Positions 9,545 to 17,899 of a DNA stretch of 37,748 nucleotides are shown here, piece after piece; position 1 is the stretch's first letter, and the number at the start of each line of letters is the position of its first letter. The DNA comes from Streptomyces purpureus (GTDB taxonomy: Bacteria > Actinomycetota > Actinomycetes > Streptomycetales > Streptomycetaceae). The notes under the pieces are model-generated. The model did no database searches. It worked only from the letters and a program-made list of their open reading frames with translations, and was not told where the DNA came from. A program made the translations under genes and the position numbers. The stretch spans positions 22,243-59,990 of the forward strand of contig NZ_BMQQ01000031.1 in assembly GCF_014648195.1 (NCBI RefSeq), in the 5' to 3' direction.

Positions 9545-10629
9545 CCGGCCAGCTGGCGTTCGTCGAGAGCCCCGTCCAGCTCCTGAACGTCCTGGAATGG
9601 GCCCACACCTCGACACTCCCCGCCATCCCGGCCCAGCGCACCCCCACGTCCCCCGGCCGGGACGTCACTGTCGTGGTCCTTCCCCCCACCGACCCGATGT
9701 CCCGCGGCCAGCTCCGCCGCATGGCCGAGCTGGCCCGCGACGAGGGCGTGACGGTGCGCTGGCAGGAAGCCCGCGGCGGCGCCGGCGCCGTCCCGCGTAC
9801 CCTGCGCGCGCTCGTCCCGGAGCTGAACCGCGCCGAACGGATCGTCATCGGCGACCCCTTCTCCCGCTACGTCCAGCTCCTGCTCACCCTCGTCCGTACG
9901 ACCCGGATCACCGTCGTCGACGACGGCACCGCCACCATGGAGTTCGCCGGCCAGCTCGCCCGCGGCGAACGGCTCGTACGCTGGCACCGGCGCGGCAGCC
10001 GCGGCCCCCGCGAGCTCGCCCTCGCCCCGGTCGGCGCCCTCGCCCGTCGCCGCCTCGCCCCCGGCCGCCGCCGCACGGTGGAAATCTTCACGGCCCTCCC
10101 CGTCGAACCGCCGCCCGGCACCACCGTGACCCGCAACGGCTTCCGGTGGACCCGCGCCCGCTTCGGACCACCCCGCATCACCCGCGGCGCGGACCTCGTC
10201 GGCACCTCACTCGTCGAGACCGGCGTCGTCGACCCCGACCAGTACGCCGACGCCGTCTCCGCCCTCGCCCGGGCACACGGCGCCACCCGCTACTTCGCCC
10301 ACCGCCGCGAGAGCGTGGAGAAACTCCACCGGATCGCGGTCGACACAGGACTGGAGATCGTCCGCCCCGACCTCCCCCTCGAACTGATCGCCCGGCGCGG
10401 CCCGGTCGGCCACACCGTGCTCAGCTTCCCCTCCACCGTCGTCCACACCCTCCCGCTCGCCCTCGAAGGCACCGGCGTACGGATCGCGGTCTGCGAGATC
10501 GCCCCCGAATGGCTGCGCCACACCGCCTCACCCCGCGCGCGCGGCTTCCTGGAAGGAGTCACCGGCACCGCGGCCGACCACGTACAGCGGGTGGCTTTCG
10601 GGGACTCGCCGCATCTCCGGGCGCTCTGA
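9541..10629 (+). CDS. Sialyltransferase-like glycosyltransferase (GT52-like)
   Basis: Last gene of the nonulosonate operon, 362 residues, coupled by ATGA overlap to the synthase. LAFVESPVQLLNVLEW resembles the first strand of lipooligosaccharide sialyltransferases (GT52). VVDDGTATMEF matches the bacterial sialyltransferase D/E-D/E-G motif and LSFPSTVVHTLPL the Ser/Thr motif. The HP motif is degenerate: YFAHRRESVEKLH keeps the histidine but not the proline. Predicted to transfer Kdn or a sialate from its CMP donor to the growing wall polymer, in the cytoplasm at the membrane. With the polysialyltransferase-like enzyme at 3527 there are two candidate nonulosonate transferases, which fits a polymer with two linkage steps. 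Linkage and acceptor cannot be told. Confidence 0.7.
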   Translation: MTGQLAFVESPVQLLNVLEWAHTSTLPAIPAQRTPTSPGRDVTVVVLPPTDPMSRGQLRRMAELARDEGVTVRWQEARGGAGAVPRTLRALVPELNRAERIVIGDPFSRYVQLLLTLVRTTRITVVDDGTATMEFAGQLARGERLVRWHRRGSRGPRELALAPVGALARRRLAPGRRRTVEIFTALPVEPPPGTTVTRNGFRWTRARFGPPRITRGADLVGTSLVETGVVDPDQYADAVSALARAHGATRYFAHRRESVEKLHRIAVDTGLEIVRPDLPLELIARRGPVGHTVLSFPSTVVHTLPLALEGTGVRIAVCEIAPEWLRHTASPRARGFLEGVTGTAADHVQRVAFGDSPHLRAL

Positions 10630-10843
10630 CGGCGTTCGCGGGTGCCGCGCGCCGGTCGGGGTAGGCGCACAGGTGGCTGCCGCGCTGTCCAGGCCAAGAT
10701 GCCGAAGTTGGGGCAGCGTACCCACCCGGACGGAAAGTCATGCCTCCGGCGACCACTTTTCTTCCCCTATCGGGCTGAACTTTTGTTGATCGACGGACAG
10801 TTGGCCCCCGACCCGCCGTACCCTTCAACAGGTGAACCAGTTG

Positions 10844-12067
10844 ATGTCCCGCGAGCCCGACGCCGGCCTGCCCGGCGACACACCCCTGACCGGCACCCTG
10901 ACCGAACCCCTGCTCTCCGAGCTGATCGACTTCCGTCGGGACCTGCACATGCACCCCGAGCTCGGCAACCAGGAGTTCCGTACGACCGCCGCGATCAAGG
11001 CCCGGCTGGAGGCCGCGGGGCTCGCCCCCCGGATCCTGGTCACGGGCACGGGGCTCATGTGCGACATCGGTACCTGGGACCGGGAGCGGCCCATGCTGGC
11101 GCTGCGCGCGGACATCGACGCCCTGCCCATTCCGGACACCAAGACGGACGTCCCGTACCGCTCGACCGTGCCGGACCGCGCCCACGCCTGCGGGCACGAC
11201 ATCCACACCACCACCGTCCTCGGCGCCGGACTCGTCCTCGCAGACCTGCACAGCAAGGGACTGCTCCGGCACGCCGTACGGCTGATCTTCCAGCCCGCCG
11301 AGGAGGTCCTGCCCGGTGGCGCGCCCGACGCCATCGAGTCGGGCGTCCTCGACGGGGTCGGCCGGATCATCGCCGTGCACTGCGACCCGCGGGTCGACGC
11401 AGGGCGGATCGGACTGCGGCCCGGCGCCATCACCTCCGCCTGCGACCGGCTCGAAGTCACCCTCGACGGCCCCGGCGGCCACAGCGCCCGCCCGCATCTG
11501 ACCACCGACCTCGTCACCGCCGCAGCCAAGGTCGCCACCGAGGTCCCGGCCCTGCTGTCGCGCCGGGTCGACACCCGCGCCGGCCTCGCCGTGACCTGGG
11601 GCCGGATCGAGGCCGGGCACGCGTGCAATGTGATCCCGCAGCACGCCGAGCTCTCCGGCACCGTCCGCTGCCTGGACCTCGCTGCCTGGCACGAGGCCCC
11701 GGACCTGGTGCACGCCGCCATCGACGAGATCGCCAACCTCCACAAGGCCAAGTCGCAGATCAACTACATCCGGGGCGTCCCGCCCGTCGTCAACGACCCG
11801 GCCGTCACCGACCTGCTGCGCGACGCCATGGCCGCCCGGCGCGGGCCGCACACCGTCGAGGACACCGAGCAGAGCCTCGGCGGCGAGGACTTCTCCTGGT
11901 ACCTGGAGCACGTGCCCGGCGCCATGGCCCGGCTCGGCGTCCGCAGGCCGGGTGACAACGCCCGGCGGGACCTCCATTGCGGTGATTTCGACGCCGACGA
12001 GCGGGCCATCAAGGTGGGTGTCGAGCTCTTTACCGCCGCCGCGCTGATCGACAGCAACCAGCGGTGA
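10844..12067 (+). CDS. M20-family amidohydrolase / peptidase
   Basis: Cytosolic metal-dependent amidohydrolase of the M20D group (amino-acid N-acyl or N-acetyl hydrolases, about 400 residues; here 407). Seen: IDFRRDLHMHPELGNQEFRT, ALRADIDALPIPD, HACGHDIHTTTVLGAGLVL (metal ligands), IFQPAEEVLPGGA (catalytic Glu), then the lid domain GGHSARPH. GGEDFSWYLEHVPGAMARLG and LHCGDFDADERAI complete the metal-binding domain. The ATG at 10844 is preferred because AGGTGA stands eight bases before it; a GTG at 10832 would add four residues and overlaps that Shine-Dalgarno sequence. The gene stands alone between the glycopolymer operon and the nucleoside block, so context does not name the substrate. Confidence 0.88.
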   Translation: MSREPDAGLPGDTPLTGTLTEPLLSELIDFRRDLHMHPELGNQEFRTTAAIKARLEAAGLAPRILVTGTGLMCDIGTWDRERPMLALRADIDALPIPDTKTDVPYRSTVPDRAHACGHDIHTTTVLGAGLVLADLHSKGLLRHAVRLIFQPAEEVLPGGAPDAIESGVLDGVGRIIAVHCDPRVDAGRIGLRPGAITSACDRLEVTLDGPGGHSARPHLTTDLVTAAAKVATEVPALLSRRVDTRAGLAVTWGRIEAGHACNVIPQHAELSGTVRCLDLAAWHEAPDLVHAAIDEIANLHKAKSQINYIRGVPPVVNDPAVTDLLRDAMAARRGPHTVEDTEQSLGGEDFSWYLEHVPGAMARLGVRRPGDNARRDLHCGDFDADERAIKVGVELFTAAALIDSNQR

Positions 12068-12154
12068 ACGATCGGTAATCAGCCATGACACATTTCTGAC
12101 ACCTTCCGTTCGCGACGATCCGATAACAGCTTCCGTACGGGGCTTTATCTGACA

Positions 12155-12168
12155 TCTACGCGCGTTAC
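12155..12168 (+). promoter_or_regulatory. Nucleoside-regulon operator candidate 1 (before BMP lipoprotein gene)
   Basis: TCTACGCGCGTTAC: the first 11 of 14 bases match the palindrome TCTACGCGCGTAGA, the right tail is degenerate. It overlaps a possible -10 (TACGAT, 12166-12171) about 60 bases before the TTG start. One of five related sites in the window; see findings. Confidence 0.5.
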
Positions 12169-12227
12169 GATCCACGCGAAACCAGCGCCGGAAGAGGCGC
12201 TTCGGTCAGGTTTGAAGGAGCCTCCCC

Positions 12228-13274
12228 TTGCGCCGGATCACCAGGATCACGACCGTGGGCATCGCCTCCGCGGCGCTTGCCCTCACTGCTACCGCCTGTG
12301 GCGGAAAGACCTCCTCGGACGCGGGGTCCGACGGCCAGGCCAAGGCGGCCATCGCGTACGACATCGGCGGCCGTGGCGACCAGTCGTTCAACGACGCCGC
12401 CTACGCGGGCCTGAAGAAGGCCGAGGACGAGCTCAACATCAAGGGTGCCGAGGCCGAGCCGTCCGAGGGCGAGGGTGACGCGGACAAGGTCCAGCGTCTC
12501 ACCGAGCTGGCCCGCTCCGGCAACAACCCGGTGATCGGCGTCGGTTTCGCCTACGCGCCGGCCATCGAGAAGGTCGCCAAGAAGTACCCCAAGACCACCT
12601 TCGGCCTGATCGACGACACTTCGAAGACCGGCCCGAACATCGCCAACCTCGTCTTCAACGAGGAGCAGGGCTCCTACCTGGCCGGCGTCGCCGCCGCCAA
12701 GGCGTCCAAGACCGGCACGGTCGGCTTCATCGGCGGTGTCGAGGTTCCGCTGATCAAGAAGTTCGAGGCGGGCTTCGTCCAGGGCGTCACGGACACCAAC
12801 CCCAAGGCGAAGGTGCTCAAGCAGTACCTGACCCAGCCGCCGAACTTCGACGGATTCGCCAAGCCGGACCTCGGCAAGGCCGCCGCTCAGGGCATGCTCG
12901 ACAAGAACGCCGACGTGATCTACGCCGCCGCCGGCCTCGCCGGCTCCGGTGCGATCGAGGCCACCGCCACCGCCGGCAAGTGGGCCATCGGCGTCGACTC
13001 CGACCAGTACAACCAGAAGGGTCTGGCCAAGTACAAGGCCAAGATCCTGACCTCGGTCACCAAGGACGTCTCGGACTCCGTCTTCAACCTGATCGAGTCG
13101 GTCAAGAAGGGCAAGCCGCAGTCCGGTGAGGTCCGCTACGGCCTCGACAAGGACGGCGTCGGCCTGGCCAACTCCAACCCGGAGTACCAGAAGATGACCG
13201 ACCTGATCGCCGCCGTCGAGAAGGCCAAGGCCGACATCATCGCCGGCAAGATCAAGGTCAAGACCGCTCCGTAA
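12228..13274 (+). CDS. BMP-family nucleoside-binding lipoprotein
   Basis: Substrate-binding lipoprotein of an ABC importer of the BMP/Med/PnrA family, which bind nucleosides. The signal peptide is RRITRITTVGIASAALALT followed by the lipobox-like TATAC, giving lipidated Cys near residue 24; the outer-membrane-facing linker is GGKTSSDAGSDG. The mature domain has the family hallmarks IAYDIGGRGDQSFNDAAYAG, NPVIGVGFAYAPAIEKVA, FNEEQGSYLAGVAAA, GFIGGVEVPLIKKFEAGF and AIGVDSDQYNQ. Start is TTG with GAAGGAG seven bases upstream. 348 residues is full length. The ATPase and two permeases follow after a strong hairpin, as is common where the binding protein is made in excess. Cytidine deaminase and thymidine phosphorylase downstream support nucleosides as cargo. 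Confidence 0.9.
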   Translation: MRRITRITTVGIASAALALTATACGGKTSSDAGSDGQAKAAIAYDIGGRGDQSFNDAAYAGLKKAEDELNIKGAEAEPSEGEGDADKVQRLTELARSGNNPVIGVGFAYAPAIEKVAKKYPKTTFGLIDDTSKTGPNIANLVFNEEQGSYLAGVAAAKASKTGTVGFIGGVEVPLIKKFEAGFVQGVTDTNPKAKVLKQYLTQPPNFDGFAKPDLGKAAAQGMLDKNADVIYAAAGLAGSGAIEATATAGKWAIGVDSDQYNQKGLAKYKAKILTSVTKDVSDSVFNLIESVKKGKPQSGEVRYGLDKDGVGLANSNPEYQKMTDLIAAVEKAKADIIAGKIKVKTAP

Positions 13275-13302
13275 GGACACGCAGGTCACGACCTGAGCCC
13301 GC

Positions 13303-13340
13303 GGGCCCGGCCACGGTGGCACTCCACCGCAGCCGGGCCC
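13303..13340 (+). terminator. Attenuating hairpin between binding protein and ABC operon
   Basis: GGGCCCGGC (13303-13311) pairs with GCCGGGCCC (13332-13340), with an inner GGTGG/CCACC stem. No U-tract. Probably a partial terminator or RNA-stability element limiting read-through from the lipoprotein gene. Confidence 0.6.
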
Positions 13341-13378
13341 CGGCCCCATTCCGCACCCGCATTTCACATTTCGGCAGC

Positions 13379-13392
13379 GCTACGCGTGTAGA
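13379..13392 (+). promoter_or_regulatory. Nucleoside-regulon operator candidate 2 (before ABC operon)
   Basis: GCTACGCGTGTAGA matches TCTACGCGCGTAGA at 12 of 14 positions. It lies about 75 bases before the proposed start of the ATPase gene, downstream of the hairpin at 13303-13340, implying the transporter operon has its own regulated promoter. Confidence 0.55.
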
Positions 13393-13464
13393 CGTTCCTC
13401 CGGCACGATAACTTCGCCCCGCCCTGCCCCCGCTCCCACTCCTTTCGGCCAAGGAGAGTGCGTC

Positions 13465-15027
13465 ATCAACGCGTCCAGCAGCCCCCCCGCCGTAGAACTC
13501 CACGGCATCACCAAGCGATTCCCCGGCGTCGTGGCCAACCACGACATCAACCTCACCGTGCGCAAGGGAACCGTTCACGCCCTCTGCGGTGAGAACGGTG
13601 CCGGCAAGTCGACCCTGATGAAGATCCTCTACGGCATGCAGAAGCCGGACGAGGGCACCATCACCGTCGACGGCACCCAGGTCTCCTTCGCCACCCCCGG
13701 CGACGCCATCGAGCGCGGCATCGGCATGGTGCACCAGCACTTCATGCTCGCCGACAACCTCACCGTCCTGGAGAACGTCGTCCTCGGCGGCGAGAAGCTC
13801 CACGGCATCGGCGCCAAGGCCCGTAAGAAGATCCTTGAGATCTCCGATGCGTACGGTCTCGGGGTACGCCCCGACGCGCTCGTCGAGGACCTCGGCGTCG
13901 CAGACCGCCAGCGTGTGGAGATCCTCAAGGTTCTCTACCGAGGCGCCAAGATCCTGATCCTGGACGAGCCCACCGCGGTGCTCGTCCCCCAGGAGGTCGA
14001 CGCCCTCTTCGCCAACTTGCGCGAGCTCAAGGCCGAGGGCCTCACCGTCATCTTCATCTCGCACAAGCTCGGCGAGGTCCTGTCCGTCGCGGACGACATC
14101 ACCGTCATCCGCCGCGGCACCACGGTCGGCACCGCCGACCCCTCCTCCACCACGCCCCGCCAGCTCGCCGAGCTGATGGTCGGCAGCGAGCTGCCCTCGC
14201 CCGAGACCCGAGAGTCGACGGTCACCGAGGTGCCGATGCTCAAGGTCGAGAACCTGCGGCTGACCGCCACCGACCCCGACGGAGTCGTCCGCGAGGTCCT
14301 CGCCGGCATCGACTTCACCATCCACAAGGGCGAGGTCCTGGGCATCGCCGGTGTCGAGGGCAACGGCCAGACCGAGCTCATCGACGCGCTGATGGGCCTG
14401 CGCGACCCCGACGGCGGTGTCATCACCCTCGACACCGACGACATCTCGCACGCCTCCACCCGCAAGCGGCGTGAGGACGGCATCGGCTACATCCCCGAGG
14501 ACCGCCACCGCCAGGGCCTGCTCCTGGAGTCCCCGCTCTGGGAGAACCGGATCCTCGGCCACGTCACCGAGCGGCCCAACTCCCGCCGCGGCGTCCTCGA
14601 CCTCAAGGCCGCCCGCCAGGACACCGAGCGGATCGTGCGCGAGTACGACGTCCGCACCCCCGGTATCGAGGTCACCGCGGCCTCCCTCTCCGGCGGCAAC
14701 CAGCAGAAGCTGATCGTCGGCCGCGAGATGAGCCACGCCCCCAAGCTGCTCATCGCCGCCCACCCGACGCGCGGCGTCGACGTCGGCGCGCAGGCGCAGA
14801 TCTGGGACCGGATCCGCGAGGCACGCCACGAGGGCCTGGCGGTCCTGCTGATCTCCGCCGACCTCGACGAGCTGATCGGCCTGTCCGACACCCTGCGGGT
14901 GATGTTCCGCGGCCGGCTCGTCGCCGACGCGGACCCCGCCACGATCACTCCGGAGGAGCTGGGCTCGGCCATGACCGGCGCCGCCACCGGTCACCTCGAG
15001 CACCCGGAAGACGGTGACGCCCGATGA
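13465..15027 (+). CDS. ABC transporter ATPase, two-domain (nucleoside importer), apparent AUC start
   Basis: Sugar/nucleoside-type ATPase with two nucleotide-binding domains, about 520 residues. Domain 1: Walker A GENGAGKST (residues 42-50), Q-loop MVHQHF, Walker B ILILDEPTAVL, H-loop FISHKLGEV. Its signature is degenerate (LGVADRQ, residues 143-149, where LSVGxxQ is usual). Domain 2: P-loop-like AGVEGNGQT, a good signature LSGGNQQK and LLIAAHPTRGVDVGA. One good Walker A site in domain 1 and one good signature in domain 2 form one full ATP site. Start: no ATG, GTG or TTG exists in frame before the GTG at 13531, which would delete the first strand (VELHGITKRFPGV). An ATC at 13465 sits eight bases after a perfect AAGGAG and fits the family N-terminus. 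The stop overlaps the first permease (ATGA). Confidence 0.87.
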   Translation: MNASSSPPAVELHGITKRFPGVVANHDINLTVRKGTVHALCGENGAGKSTLMKILYGMQKPDEGTITVDGTQVSFATPGDAIERGIGMVHQHFMLADNLTVLENVVLGGEKLHGIGAKARKKILEISDAYGLGVRPDALVEDLGVADRQRVEILKVLYRGAKILILDEPTAVLVPQEVDALFANLRELKAEGLTVIFISHKLGEVLSVADDITVIRRGTTVGTADPSSTTPRQLAELMVGSELPSPETRESTVTEVPMLKVENLRLTATDPDGVVREVLAGIDFTIHKGEVLGIAGVEGNGQTELIDALMGLRDPDGGVITLDTDDISHASTRKRREDGIGYIPEDRHRQGLLLESPLWENRILGHVTERPNSRRGVLDLKAARQDTERIVREYDVRTPGIEVTAASLSGGNQQKLIVGREMSHAPKLLIAAHPTRGVDVGAQAQIWDRIREARHEGLAVLLISADLDELIGLSDTLRVMFRGRLVADADPATITPEELGSAMTGAATGHLEHPEDGDAR

Positions 15028-16142
15028 GGAAATTCGACAAGGACCGGCTGATTCTGGGCCTGGCCGGCCCGGTGGTCGCACTGGTCGTGGCCATCGCGCT
15101 CACCACGGTGGTGCTGCTCGTCTCGGGCACCAACCCGATCGAGCCGTACCGCATCATGTTCGAGCAGGTCAGCTACACCGACGTACAGGTGCTGATTGTC
15201 AACCAGGCCGGTATCTACTACCTGGCGGCGCTCGCGGTGGCCATCGGCTTCCGGATGAACCTCTTCAACATCGGTGTCGACGGCCAGTACCGCCTCGCGG
15301 CCATGCTGTCGGCGCTCGTCGGCGCCTCGATCGAGCTGCCGGGCCCGCTGCACATCCTGCTCATCATGCTCGTCGCCATGCTGGTCGGTGCGTTCTGGGC
15401 GGGTATCGCGGGCATCCTGAAGACCACCCGCGGCGTCAGCGAGGTCGTCTCGACGATCATGCTCAACGCGATCGCGACCGCGCTCGTGGCCTACCTGATC
15501 CTGCCGAAGAACTTCGGCGTGCAGCCGGAGGGCTCCAACAACCTGACCACCGGCGAGATCGCCGAGTCGGGATGGTTCCCGGGCCTTTCGATGGGCGAGG
15601 GAGCCGGTGAGATCTACGGCTTCACCTTCGTCGCCGTCGCCCTCGGTGTCCTCTACTGGTTCGTCCTCAACCGCACCCGCTTCGGCTTCGACCTGCGCGC
15701 CACCGGCGCCAGCGAGTCCGCGGCCCAGGCCAGCGGTGTCGACGCCAAGAAGATGATCCTCACCTCGATGCTGATCTCGGGCGCGGTCGCCGGTCTCGCC
15801 GGCATGCCGACGCTGCTCGGCGAGACCCACACCTACAGCCTGGACTTCCCGGCCGGCGTGGGCTTCACCGGTATCACCATCGCCCTGCTCGGCCGCAACA
15901 GCCCGATCGGCATCGCCTTCAGCGCGCTGCTGATCGCCTTCCTGGACAAGTCCTCGGCCTCCCTCGACCAGCACGGCTACGAGAAGGAGATCGCCACGAT
16001 CATGCAGGGCCTGATCGTGATCTCCGTCGTCGTGTCGTACGAACTCGTCCGCCGCTACGGCCTCCGCCGCCAGCAGCAGAAGGTCGGCGAGGAGCTGGCC
16101 GCCGGCGGCGCCATCAAGACCGACAAGGAGGTTGCGGCATGA
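15024..16142 (+). CDS. ABC transporter permease 1 (nucleoside importer)
   Basis: Integral membrane subunit of the BMP-type importer, 372 residues with about eight to ten hydrophobic segments. Features typical of the BPD_transp_2 fold: FRMNLFNIGVDGQYRLAAML near residue 80, KTTRGVSEVVSTIMLNAIAT near residue 135 (the coupling-helix region that docks on the ATPase) and GFDLRATGASESAAQASGVD. The first membrane segment is preceded by a short charged start MRKFDKDR. ATG overlaps the ATPase stop (ATGA), and its own stop overlaps the second permease, so all three are translated together. Confidence 0.92.
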   Translation: MRKFDKDRLILGLAGPVVALVVAIALTTVVLLVSGTNPIEPYRIMFEQVSYTDVQVLIVNQAGIYYLAALAVAIGFRMNLFNIGVDGQYRLAAMLSALVGASIELPGPLHILLIMLVAMLVGAFWAGIAGILKTTRGVSEVVSTIMLNAIATALVAYLILPKNFGVQPEGSNNLTTGEIAESGWFPGLSMGEGAGEIYGFTFVAVALGVLYWFVLNRTRFGFDLRATGASESAAQASGVDAKKMILTSMLISGAVAGLAGMPTLLGETHTYSLDFPAGVGFTGITIALLGRNSPIGIAFSALLIAFLDKSSASLDQHGYEKEIATIMQGLIVISVVVSYELVRRYGLRRQQQKVGEELAAGGAIKTDKEVAA

Positions 16143-17410
16143 GCGAGAGCACGAGCACGGTCTCGGTGACCAGCGCCGCGCCCAAGAAGGGCGGCGGCCG
16201 CCGCAAGCTCACCCTGCCCTGGATCCTGCTGATCATCGCGGGCGGCCTCGCGCTGGTCTCGCTGGTCCGGGTGATCAGCGGCGCCGACGACCTCACCTCC
16301 GTCGGCCAGGTCTCCGGCGCCCTCGAACTCGCCGTGCCGATCGGCCTCGCCGGTCTCGGCGGCCTGTGGGCCGAGCGCGCGGGCGTGGTCAACATCGGTC
16401 TCGAAGGCATGATGATCCTCGGCACCTGGTTCGGTGCCTGGGCGGGCTTCCAGTGGGGGCCGTGGACCGGTGTCGTCTTCGGCATCATCGGCGGCGCGCT
16501 CGGCGGTCTGCTGCACGCGATCGTCACCGTCACCTTCGGCGTGAACCACATCGTCTCCGGTGTGGCGATCAACATCCTCGCCGTCGGTGCCACCCGCTAC
16601 CTGTCGAACTTCACCTTCGCCGACGCCGAGGGCGGCTCCTCCAAGCAGTCCCCGCGCATCGACGCGATCACCGAGATCACCATCCCGGGCCTGTCCGAAT
16701 GGCTCGCCGACCTCCAGGCCAAACACTGGTTCCTGGTCTCCGACATCGCCGGGGTCGTCGGCGGTCTGGTCACCGGCCTCTCGCTGCTGACCGTGGTCGC
16801 GCTGCTGCTCATCCCGGGCACCTGGTGGGTGCTGTGGCGCACGGCCTTCGGCCTGCGGCTGCGCTCCTGCGGTGAGAACCCGGTCGCGGCCGAGTCGCTG
16901 GGCGTCAACGTCTACAAGTACAAGTACATCGCCGTCACCGTCTCCGGTGGGCTGGCCGGTCTCGGTGGCGCGTTCCTCGCCATCGTCGCCACCGGTATCT
17001 ACCAGGAGGGCCAGACAGGCGGCCGCGGCTACATCGGTCTCGCCGCGATGATCTTCGGTAACTGGATGCCGGGCGGCATGGCGCTGGGCGCCGGGCTCTT
17101 CGGCTTCACCGACAGCCTCAAGCTGCGCGGTGGCGCGGAGAACGTCCACGCGATGCTGCTGCTGATCGCGATCCTGCTCACGCTGGTCGTCCTGTGGCAG
17201 CTGTACAAGAAGAAGTACCTCGGCGCGGCGATCTCCGCGGTCGTGGCCGCGGGTCTGTACCTCTGGTACGCCTTCACCGACCAGGTCCCGAGCCAGTTCG
17301 TGGACGCGGCCCCGTACGTCACCACGCTCCTCGTGCTCGCCCTGTCGGCGCAGCGGCTGAGGATGCCGAAGGCGGACGGTCTGCCGTACCGGAAGGGCCA
17401 GGGCAAATGA
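16139..17410 (+). CDS. ABC transporter permease 2 (nucleoside importer)
   Basis: Second membrane subunit, 423 residues. Core family signs: WAERAGVVNIGLEGMMILG, GVNHIVSGVAINILAVGATR, and FGLRLRSCGENPVAAESLGV, which matches the docking region of permease 1. It is longer than usual: a Gly/Lys-rich N-terminal cytosolic tail (about 25 residues) and two further hydrophobic segments after the core (LLLIAILLTLVVLWQLY and YVTTLLVLALSAQ). Start and stop both overlap neighbours by ATGA, the downstream partner being cytidine deaminase; transport and the first catabolic step are thus coupled in translation. Confidence 0.92.
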   Translation: MSESTSTVSVTSAAPKKGGGRRKLTLPWILLIIAGGLALVSLVRVISGADDLTSVGQVSGALELAVPIGLAGLGGLWAERAGVVNIGLEGMMILGTWFGAWAGFQWGPWTGVVFGIIGGALGGLLHAIVTVTFGVNHIVSGVAINILAVGATRYLSNFTFADAEGGSSKQSPRIDAITEITIPGLSEWLADLQAKHWFLVSDIAGVVGGLVTGLSLLTVVALLLIPGTWWVLWRTAFGLRLRSCGENPVAAESLGVNVYKYKYIAVTVSGGLAGLGGAFLAIVATGIYQEGQTGGRGYIGLAAMIFGNWMPGGMALGAGLFGFTDSLKLRGGAENVHAMLLLIAILLTLVVLWQLYKKKYLGAAISAVVAAGLYLWYAFTDQVPSQFVDAAPYVTTLLVLALSAQRLRMPKADGLPYRKGQGK

Positions 17411-17796
17411 CGGACGCTGACTGGGGGGCCCTGCGGGAGGCCGCGCGGGACGCCATGTCCCGGGCGTACGCGCCGTACTCGGGCTACCCGGTCGGCGCCG
17501 CCGCCCGGGTCGACGACGGAAGGACCGTCACCGGCTGCAACGTCGAGAACGCCTCGTACGGCATCGGGCTGTGCGCCGAGTGCGGTCTCGTCTCGCAGCT
17601 TCAGCTCACCGGCGGCGGCCGGCTGACCCACTTCACCTGCGCGGACGGGCGGGGCGAGATCCTCGTGCCGTGCGGGCGGTGCCGGCAGCTGCTGTACGAG
17701 TTCGGCGGCCCGGAGCTTCTCGTGGACACCCCCAAGGGGATCCTGCCGCTGGCGGACATGCTGCCGCAGGCCTTCGGCCCGGATCACCTCAGGTAG
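17407..17796 (+). CDS. cdd: Cytidine deaminase
   Basis: Small homotetrameric-type cytidine deaminase, 129 residues: hydrolytic deamination of cytidine/deoxycytidine to uridine/deoxyuridine in the cytosol. Zinc and catalytic residues are plain: GLCAECGLVSQ (Cys-Ala-Glu) and VPCGRCRQLLYEF (PCxxC). AYAPYSGYPVGAAARVDDG and GCNVENASYG form the substrate pocket. ATG overlaps the permease stop, making this the fourth gene of the importer operon. A perfect 14-base hairpin follows four bases after the stop. Confidence 0.95.
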   Translation: MTDADWGALREAARDAMSRAYAPYSGYPVGAAARVDDGRTVTGCNVENASYGIGLCAECGLVSQLQLTGGGRLTHFTCADGRGEILVPCGRCRQLLYEFGGPELLVDTPKGILPLADMLPQAFGPDHLR

Positions 17797-17800
17797 TAAC

Positions 17801-17836
17801 CCGGCGGCCCTTCCCTGCAGTTGGAAGGGCCGCCGG
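17801..17836 (+). terminator. Terminator after cytidine deaminase
   Basis: CCGGCGGCCCTTCC (17801-17814) and GGAAGGGCCGCCGG (17823-17836) are perfect 14-base arms with an eight-base loop. It closes the importer operon just before the deoA promoter region. There is no long U-tract, as usual in Streptomyces. Confidence 0.8.
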
Positions 17837-17847
17837 TCCTTTCCCTC

Positions 17848-17861
17848 TCTATGCGCGTAGA
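17848..17861 (+). promoter_or_regulatory. Nucleoside-regulon operator candidate 3 (before deoA)
   Basis: TCTATGCGCGTAGA matches the consensus TCTACGCGCGTAGA at 13 of 14. Its right end overlaps a -10-like TAGAGT (17858-17863), so bound protein would block the deoA promoter. Confidence 0.6.
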
Positions 17862-17899
17862 GTCGCGCACGCACGTACTTCATTGCCGGAAGGAATGCC

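Noticed and set aside
13531..15027. GTG 13531 as start of the ABC ATPase
   Set aside because: It would delete the first strand and the residues before Walker A, and it has no Shine-Dalgarno sequence; ATC 13465 with AAGGAG fits the family better.
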